From assembly GCA_934247875.1 (NCBI GenBank), contig CAKQJZ010000037.1, positions 1 through 19,521 on the forward strand: 19,521 nucleotides of DNA, read 5' to 3'. This stretch comes from an uncultured Spirochaetales bacterium (GTDB lineage Bacteria; Spirochaetota; Spirochaetia; Sphaerochaetales; Sphaerochaetaceae). Numbering within the stretch: the first letter of the stretch is position 1; each line of letters begins with the position of its first letter. A program made the position numbers and the translations under genes. A model generated the notes under the pieces. It ran no database searches. It saw only the letters and a list, made by a program, of their open reading frames with translations, and was not told the origin of the DNA. Shown here piece by piece: positions 15,273 through 19,521 of the stretch.

Positions 15273-15989
15273 TCATTTAACCAAGTTAGCAGAGCCTTTC
15301 TTGTAAATTTCCTTGATCATATTTCTATTGAAGGTCAAGTGCATGTGCATAGCACCCTTAGCTCCTTCCATATCACCATCTTGGATTGCTTTTGTTATCA
15401 TTCTATGTGTTGTAATTGTCTCATCAGTGAGCTTTTTATGTGTAACATTAACAAACATCATGACAGCAGTGTCTATAATTGGTATGAGTTCTTTGATAAC
15501 AACATTCTTACTAGCCTTTGCAATTGCTGTATGGAATGCAATGTCGAATTCAACATAGCTCTTCTCTGAATTAATAAGACGCTCAGTTATGTTGCATAGG
15601 TTAGTGATTTCATTGACATCATCCTCACTTGCATTCTTCGCAGCAAGAGCAGCAATTTCAGGCTCTAGCATCAATCTTACATCAACTAGATCCAGCGCAA
15701 GTTTGAGCTTATCTTTCACTGCCATCAAGTTCATAGGATCAAGGTCGTTTATATATGTTCTTAGAATATATGTTCCATCGCCTCGCTTGACTTGTAAAAC
15801 ACCTTTGCTTGAAAGGTTCTTGACTGCTTCTCTTATTGTGCTTCGGCTTACTTCGAACATTTCGCAAAGTGTTGTTTCATTTGGGATTTTTTGCCCTGAT
15901 ACCAAATGATTGGTTTGGATATAGTTTATTATGTCTTCAGCTATCTTATCCGATAACACTCTCGATTTTATATTCTTCATTTCGCTCAT
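15273..15989 (-). CDS. GntR-family regulator with FCD ligand-binding domain
   Basis: This 238-residue DNA-binding protein has an N-terminal winged helix (about 10-77, with the GntR signature SGQKIPNETTLCEMFEVSRSTIREA, seen here as IPNE..LCE.FEVSRSTIREA). A C-terminal FCD domain (about 95-225) keeps the metal ligands Asp149, His153 (FDIAFH), His195 and His217. FCD regulators sense organic acids and sugar acids and usually repress neighbouring catabolic genes. It lies between the dehydratase-permease operon and the divergent dehydrogenase, so it is the likely switch for both. A TATAAT ends 6 nt before the ATG, with no good ribosome binding site, suggesting a leaderless message. Confidence 0.92.
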   Translation of the reverse strand: MSEMKNIKSRVLSDKIAEDIINYIQTNHLVSGQKIPNETTLCEMFEVSRSTIREAVKNLSSKGVLQVKRGDGTYILRTYINDLDPMNLMAVKDKLKLALDLVDVRLMLEPEIAALAAKNASEDDVNEITNLCNITERLINSEKSYVEFDIAFHTAIAKASKNVVIKELIPIIDTAVMMFVNVTHKKLTDETITTHRMITKAIQDGDMEGAKGAMHMHLTFNRNMIKEIYKKGSANLVK

Positions 15990-15995
15990 AAAATA

Positions 15996-16024
15996 ATTAT
16001 ATCCTAAATGCTATAGTTATATAG
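15996..16024. promoter_or_regulatory. divergent gntR/dehydrogenase control region
   Basis: The two start codons are only 45 bp apart. Minus-strand TATAAT (plus 15996-16001) serves gntR. Plus-strand TATAGT (16012-16017) could serve the dehydrogenase, whose ribosome site is GGAGAG (16024-16029). CTATA (16011-16015) and TATAG (16020-16024) make a 5-4-5 inverted repeat over the latter. A regulator bound here would block both genes. Confidence 0.4.
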
Positions 16025-16034
16025 GAGAGAAAAT

Positions 16035-17069
16035 ATGCTTGCTTATACATATATTGAAAAAGGTAGATTCGAACTAAGAGAAAAAGCGAAGCCTGTGCTT
16101 ATTGATGATGAAGATGCAATTGTCAAAGTAACACTTGCATCCATTTGCTCAAGTGATATCCACATTAAGCATGGCGCTGTTCCTCGTGCTGTTCCAGGCA
16201 TCACAGTTGGTCATGAAATGGTCGGGATCGTAGAAGAAACAGGTCCTGCTGTTACACGTGTTAAGAAGGGTGACAGAGTATCAGTCAATGTCGAGACCTT
16301 TTGTGGCAAATGCTTCTTTTGCAAGAAAGGCTATGTGAATAATTGCACTGACAAGAATGGAGGTTGGGCACTTGGATGCCGCATTGATGGTGGACAAGCT
16401 GAATATGTGCGTGTGCCATATGCTAACCAAGGACTCAATAAGATTCCTTCGAGTGTTACAGATAGAGAAGCTCTATTTGTCGGAGATGTGCTTGCTACTG
16501 GATACTGGGCTACACGCATCACAGAAATCACTCCCGATGATACTGTTCTTATCATTGGCGCAGGTCCAACAGGCATATGCACGCTGCTTTGCGTTATGCT
16601 CAAAGCGCCTAAACGCATCATAGTGTGCGAAAAAGATGAAGAGCGCATCAAGTTCATTAATGAGCACTATCCTGATGTTTTGACAGTTAAGCCTGAAGAG
16701 TGTGAAAGCTTTGTGAAAGAGCATAGTGACCACGGTGGCGCAGACGCTGTATTGGAAGTTGCTGGAGTTGATTCAACATTCAGCTTGGCTTGGAGAGCTG
16801 CAAGAGCTAATGCAACTGTAACAGTAGTTGCACTATATGAGAATGCGCAAGTGCTTCCGCTTCCTGATATGTACGGAAAGAATCTGACATTCAAAACTGG
16901 TGGAGTAGACGGCATAGACTCAGATGAGACATTGCGTCTTATAGCTCAAGGAAAAATCAATACAGAACCACTAATAACCCACACATATCCGCTGGAAAGA
17001 ATAGATGAAGCATATGAATTGTTCGAAAATAGACGTGATGGTGTGATAAAAGTTGCAATAGAGTGCTGA
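16035..17069 (+). CDS. zinc-dependent medium-chain alcohol/polyol dehydrogenase
   Basis: This 344-residue cytosolic NAD(P)-dependent oxidoreductase belongs to the zinc MDR family (threonine/sorbitol/idonate dehydrogenase group). Catalytic zinc ligands are Cys38 and His60-Glu61 (GHE), with Asp151 nearby. Structural zinc ligands are Cys90, Cys93, Cys96 and Cys104. The dinucleotide-binding GAGPTG is at 175-180. GGAGAG precedes the ATG. It is divergent from gntR by 45 bp, so it probably belongs to the same sugar-acid regulon and may interconvert a hydroxyl and keto group of the substrate (for example an aldonate 5-dehydrogenase). That substrate is inference. The protein is complete and normal in length. 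Confidence 0.9.
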   Translation: MLAYTYIEKGRFELREKAKPVLIDDEDAIVKVTLASICSSDIHIKHGAVPRAVPGITVGHEMVGIVEETGPAVTRVKKGDRVSVNVETFCGKCFFCKKGYVNNCTDKNGGWALGCRIDGGQAEYVRVPYANQGLNKIPSSVTDREALFVGDVLATGYWATRITEITPDDTVLIIGAGPTGICTLLCVMLKAPKRIIVCEKDEERIKFINEHYPDVLTVKPEECESFVKEHSDHGGADAVLEVAGVDSTFSLAWRAARANATVTVVALYENAQVLPLPDMYGKNLTFKTGGVDGIDSDETLRLIAQGKINTEPLITHTYPLERIDEAYELFENRRDGVIKVAIEC

Positions 17070-17095
17070 TTTTTGGGTAATTTTTTTCTATTTTA

Positions 17096-17124
17096 TTGAC
17101 AGCGCAATAAAATAAGTGCATAGT
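17096..17124 (+). promoter_or_regulatory. promoter with perfect -35 box for the second small-RNA candidate
   Basis: TTGACA (17096-17101), an exact sigma-70 -35 box, is followed after 17 nt by CATAGT (17119-17124; 4 of 6 bases match TATAAT). The predicted start at about 17129-17131 falls on the first bases of a long hairpin. No coding gene lies downstream on this strand. Confidence 0.55.
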
Positions 17125-17128
17125 CAAT

Positions 17129-17205
17129 AAAGAGAGCTTGAACTAGGTTAGGTGTCCCCCTTCATTGATCCTACCTGGTTATTAAAACAAGCCCTCTTTC
17201 TTTTT
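17129..17205 (+). ncRNA. candidate small RNA: one long hairpin with a C-rich loop
   Basis: The predicted RNA is about 76 nt and folds nearly end to end. AAAGAG (17129-17134) pairs with CTCTTT (17194-17199), CTTG (17137-17140) with CAAG (17188-17191), AACTAGG (17141-17147) with CCTGGTT (17174-17180, one G-U pair), and TAGG (17149-17152) with CCTA (17170-17173). The 17-nt apical loop starts TGTCCCCCTTC. The 3' end is CTCTTTCTTTTT, which can end transcription. The -35/-10 pair at 17096-17124 would start it at the foot of the stem. It may instead simply be the terminator of the dehydrogenase gene; the dedicated promoter argues for a separate RNA. Confidence 0.5.
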
Positions 17206-17207
17206 GC

Positions 17208-18224
17208 CTATTCTGAATAGTATTTTAGTTCTCTGTGAGTGATGAACTGAAGGTTCTCCAGTGTTCTTCCAGCAACGAACTGCTTAATCAGGCACTCTGT
17301 CTCTTCTCTTCCTGTAGCATGCTTGAATGGCATATAACCATGAAATGATGATTTGCTTACAAAAAGTCTTGATTTGCCACCAGCTTCCTTCAGTGCTGCG
17401 TCATATAGCTTTGCATCGTCTACAAGCGGGTCTTGCTCTGCAGCGATCAAGAGAGTAGGTGGAAGCCTTGTTAAGTCCTGAGATAAAAGCGGTGAGAACT
17501 TAGAAGAGAGGATATCTTTAGGCTCACGTGCATAGCTCTTGATATAGAACTGAAGCATCTTGCTATTCAGTGTTGGCGTAGATGCGAATTCCATCTGGGA
17601 CTGAGTTCTGAGTCTTCCGTCTAAAAGGGGGTAGAGAAGAATCTGGCCAGCAATATCTTGCTGGTTTCTGTCTCTGGCTAGAAGCGCAACAGAAGCTGCT
17701 AGATTTCCGCCACAGCTGTCACCTGCAATGAATATTCTATCTGGATCGACTTTCCAGTATTCAGCACCCTTAACTGCCCAAGTGTATGCATCATAGCAAT
17801 CCTCAATAGCAATAGGGAACTTATACTTAGGAGATAGCCGATAGTCAATTGAAAGAATAGCTGCTTCTGTAACAGAAGCTAAGTGCCTTAGGAATATAGT
17901 GTAGAAGTCCATATTGCCAAATACCCATCCACCTCCGTGGAAGAATATGATAAGAGGAACAAGTCCTGCTGTCTCACTGATCTTCGGAGATGAATAGTAG
18001 TATCCAGTGATAGCTCCACCATCGCTTACAGGAATAACGTAAGTGGATGTCGATATATTCTTACAGCTTCTCATAAGATATCGTCTAGCGAGTTTCTTAT
18101 TTACGTCAGTATTGTTTATTTCATTTATGCGATCTTCAGATAGTTCATCGGGGTCGGAAGAATAAAAATAGTTCCAGCCTGTAATAAACTGTCTGTCTTT
18201 CCTAGAAAGCTTAATATCCGCCAT
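17208..18224 (-). CDS. alpha/beta hydrolase of the hormone-sensitive lipase (HSL) esterase family
   Basis: This cytosolic carboxylesterase has 338 residues from the chosen start. The oxyanion motif HGGGW is at 96-100, the nucleophile elbow GDSCGG at 168-173 (Ser170), and Asp265 and His295 (FHGYM) complete the triad, as in bacterial HSL-type esterases that hydrolyse short acyl esters. The usual GDSAGG has Cys for Ala here. The frame runs 41 codons further upstream to 18347 into the left end of the insertion sequence. That extension has no matching domain, so I start at the ATG 18222-18224, where the conserved protein begins. No strong ribosome binding site precedes it. It has no signal peptide or operon partner. 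Confidence 0.87.
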   Translation of the reverse strand: MADIKLSRKDRQFITGWNYFYSSDPDELSEDRINEINNTDVNKKLARRYLMRSCKNISTSTYVIPVSDGGAITGYYYSSPKISETAGLVPLIIFFHGGGWVFGNMDFYTIFLRHLASVTEAAILSIDYRLSPKYKFPIAIEDCYDAYTWAVKGAEYWKVDPDRIFIAGDSCGGNLAASVALLARDRNQQDIAGQILLYPLLDGRLRTQSQMEFASTPTLNSKMLQFYIKSYAREPKDILSSKFSPLLSQDLTRLPPTLLIAAEQDPLVDDAKLYDAALKEAGGKSRLFVSKSSFHGYMPFKHATGREETECLIKQFVAGRTLENLQFITHRELKYYSE

Positions 18225-18232
18225 ATCTAGAA

Positions 18233-18253
18233 TTTTCTCATAAATTGAGAAAA
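18233..18253 (-). repeat. 8-bp hairpin in the esterase leader
   Basis: TTTTCTCA (18233-18240) and TGAGAAAA (18246-18253) are perfect inverted copies around a 5-nt loop, ending 8 nt before the esterase ATG. In the RNA the purine-rich TGAGAAAA arm nearest the ATG, the only Shine-Dalgarno-like stretch, would be base-paired. It may act as an operator or limit translation. Confidence 0.4.
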
Positions 18254-18274
18254 GTTGACAATATAAAAGTGATA

Positions 18275-18313
18275 TTATCGAAGATAACAGACAGTATTGT
18301 ATATTATTGTAAA
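18275..18313 (-). promoter_or_regulatory. esterase promoter with overlapping palindrome
   Basis: Minus-strand TTTACA (plus 18308-18313) and TGTTAT (plus 18284-18289) are 18 nt apart. TTATC-GAA-GATAA (18275-18287), a perfect short palindrome, overlaps the -10 box and the start site, where a repressor would act. The promoter lies wholly outside the insertion sequence. Confidence 0.35.
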
Positions 18314-18319
18314 CTCTTG

Positions 18320-18338
18320 ATCTGCAAACGGGGATGAA
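18320..18338 (+). repeat. left terminal inverted repeat of the insertion sequence
   Basis: ATCTGCAAACGGGGATGAA is an exact inverted copy of 19494-19512. It begins 96 bp upstream of the esterase ATG and 41 bp short of the transposase stop. Confidence 0.85.
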
Positions 18339-18360
18339 AAACAGCATTTCAGTGCATGAA

Positions 18361-19365
18361 TCAAGGTTTTTGATCCCTATAACGCAGTAAAACGGATTTT
18401 TCTAATCCCAATTCCAGTATTTTCTTCACTTTTTCATATTTGTTTTCTGGTGGATTCATTATCACATGAAACAGATTTAGGTAGCCTTGAAGATCATCTC
18501 TGATGAAGCCAGAATGTGCTCTTAAGAACAGCTTAAGCAGCCTGCATAGTTCATTGACTGGATCAAGCGGATTAGCATCATCATCCATTCCTTTCAGGTC
18601 TTTAGAATCATATGCAATACTGCTGAGAGACAGCTGCGATACCAGTATCTCATGTGCTTTCTCCTTGTCATGGATTAGTGTAGAGCCCTCTGTTATGTGC
18701 TTCCCAAAAGCTTCAAGTGTTCTTCTTTTTGATGTTTTACCAAATCCCTCCACAATGAATATAGAATGGTCCTTATCGCAAGCCACTCCGATGCATATCT
18801 GATTCCTTGAAAGACCTCTGTACTCAAGACAATCGCTCTTGTTTTCAATATCATTTACTCTTACCTTGAAGAAGGTCTCATCAAGCCATACCTCTCCACT
18901 GAGCACGATATCATCCTGGATTCCATCAAGAAGCAGAAACGTCTTGTCTCTCCAGTATCTTGTTGTATTGATTGAATTTCTGTTTACTTTTGAAGATAGA
19001 TTCAGGCTTCCGAAGCTAAATATATCCAATAGATAGCCAATCCATTGGGAGATTGGAAGCTTATGGCTATCGAAGATTGTGTTCGTTAGCAAAGTGAAGC
19101 TTTTCCCGCAATCCTTGCACTTGTATCGATGCACGCCATAGGCCGTAGTGCCATTCCTGACAAAGCGCTCAGAGCCACAATGACGGCAATGTGCTGATGG
19201 AATTGAATTGAGAAATTCTGCTTCTCCAGAATCTCTGAGCGATGGATGACGGTGAGAGTAATCATCACCTGTTACAGCATCTATATAGCTCTCTAGAGGA
19301 GCTGCTTCAGATGCCTCTGTCCATGGAGTCTTCCTCCTGGATTTGGTCTTGATAGTTTCTGTCAT
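18361..19365 (-). CDS. IS1595-type transposase
   Basis: This 334-residue DNA transposase has an N-terminal zinc ribbon with Cys60/Cys63 and Cys83/Cys86 (C-x-x-C ... YKCKDCGKSF). The ISXO2/IS1595-type catalytic domain follows, with Asp162-Glu163 in VWLDETF, Asp233 in LIHDKEKAH, and Asn271 with Lys278 in VNELCRLLK, consistent with the DDN-K pattern of that family. The length is normal and the frame is unbroken, so it may be active. The ATG at 19363-19365 has no Shine-Dalgarno sequence and lies 3 nt from a 14-bp hairpin, which would hold down translation. A strong AGGAGG occurs inside codons 10-12 but serves no in-frame start. Confidence 0.9.
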   Translation of the reverse strand: MTETIKTKSRRKTPWTEASEAAPLESYIDAVTGDDYSHRHPSLRDSGEAEFLNSIPSAHCRHCGSERFVRNGTTAYGVHRYKCKDCGKSFTLLTNTIFDSHKLPISQWIGYLLDIFSFGSLNLSSKVNRNSINTTRYWRDKTFLLLDGIQDDIVLSGEVWLDETFFKVRVNDIENKSDCLEYRGLSRNQICIGVACDKDHSIFIVEGFGKTSKRRTLEAFGKHITEGSTLIHDKEKAHEILVSQLSLSSIAYDSKDLKGMDDDANPLDPVNELCRLLKLFLRAHSGFIRDDLQGYLNLFHVIMNPPENKYEKVKKILELGLEKSVLLRYRDQKP

Positions 19366-19368
19366 GGT

Positions 19369-19414
19369 TGGTAGTCCAAAAGCATGAAAGCGCGACCTAC
19401 CTTTTGGACTACCA
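19369..19414 (-). repeat. 14-bp leader hairpin at the transposase start
   Basis: TGGTAGTCCAAAAG (19369-19382) and CTTTTGGACTACCA (19401-19414) are perfect inverted copies around an 18-nt loop. The stem ends 3 nt before the transposase ATG. GCGCGACC in the loop (19390-19397) can also pair, with one mismatch, to GGTCACGC (19430-19437), giving an alternative fold or a pseudoknot. Such leader hairpins in other insertion sequences shield the start codon from read-through transcripts. Confidence 0.75.
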
Positions 19415-19493
19415 CATCGCTATTGCGCAGGTCACGCATTCATACCAATGTGGCTAATTTATCATCTTTGTTTATGCTATTTCAACTATGAAA

Positions 19494-19512
19494 TTCATCC
19501 CCGTTTGCAGAT
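19494..19512 (-). repeat. right terminal inverted repeat of the insertion sequence
   Basis: TTCATCCCCGTTTGCAGAT is the exact inverted copy of 18320-18338. The stretch between it and the leader hairpin (19415-19493) is non-coding, should hold the transposase promoter, and shows no clear -35/-10 pair. Confidence 0.85.
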
Positions 19513-19521
19513 TCGGATTTT

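Larger units (their letters stand above)
18320..19512 (-). mobile_element. IS1595-family insertion sequence, apparently complete
   Basis: The element is about 1,193 bp, bounded by 19-bp perfect terminal inverted repeats, and holds one transposase gene. The size and gene type fit the IS1595 family. The 8-bp flanks (AACTCTTG on the left, TCGGATTT on the right) do not match, so no target duplication is visible. This may mean decay, recombination between copies or an edge misplaced by some bases. The right flank is only 9 bp long before the window ends. Confidence 0.8.

Noticed and set aside
18225..18347. 41-codon extension of the esterase into the insertion sequence
   Set aside because: No domain similarity and it starts inside the terminal repeat; the conserved protein begins at 18224.
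19323..19336. AGGAGG with a following ATG inside the transposase gene
   Set aside because: That ATG is out of frame and meets a stop after five codons.
1..19521. CRISPR array, tRNA or rRNA genes, prophage
   Set aside because: No regularly spaced repeats, no TTCGAATCC-type T-arm with cloverleaf, and no phage structural or integrase genes were seen.

Overview
The window is about 40% GC, gene-dense and free of rRNA, tRNA or phage genes. It reads as a chromosomal segment of a host-associated or gut-type anaerobe. The best taxonomic hint is the phosphofructokinase at 1800-3125, which has the long form with GGDGT plus PKTIDND typical of spirochaetes, plants and trypanosomatids. A spirochaete (Treponema/Sphaerochaetaceae-like) is my best guess, but one protein does not prove it.

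Layout. (1) 150-5292, plus strand: a tight operon of a PLP aminotransferase, a one-domain ModE/LysR-like DNA-binding protein, an ATP-type phosphofructokinase, an unrecognised 356-residue protein and a DUF362 protein. The first three genes overlap each other by 8-10 nt. (2) 5267-9748: two minus-strand MATE exporters flank a plus-strand sodium:amino-acid (AGCS) symporter. Between the symporter and the second MATE gene lies a strong candidate for an undescribed small RNA (about 8295-8380). It has a bent-looking promoter, a 5' hairpin, a terminator and two copies of an anti-Shine-Dalgarno motif. (3) 9882-11868: a hipB/hipA toxin-antitoxin pair with a direct-repeat operator region, then an orphan vsr mismatch endonuclease whose stop codon overlaps that of hipA. 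(4) 11926-17069: a sugar-acid cluster of GntP-family permease, IlvD/Edd-type dehydratase, FCD-type GntR regulator and a divergent zinc-dependent dehydrogenase. Several palindromes here could be operators. (5) 17096-17205: a second compact small-RNA candidate with a perfect TTGACA -35 box and a long hairpin ending in a T-rich tract. (6) 17208-18224: an HSL-type alpha/beta hydrolase. (7) 18320-19512: a complete IS1595-type insertion sequence with 19-bp terminal inverted repeats and a 14-bp hairpin abutting the transposase start codon.

How the genes work together. The GntR regulator probably senses a sugar acid and controls uptake (GntP), dehydration to a 2-keto-3-deoxy acid and an oxidation step. 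No KDG kinase or aldolase is in view, so the pathway must finish elsewhere. The first operon couples amino-group transfer, a glycolytic kinase and a regulator in one transcript, an unusual set whose logic I cannot deduce. The two small-RNA candidates are the most interesting parts of the window. Both are inferred from sequence alone and need expression evidence.
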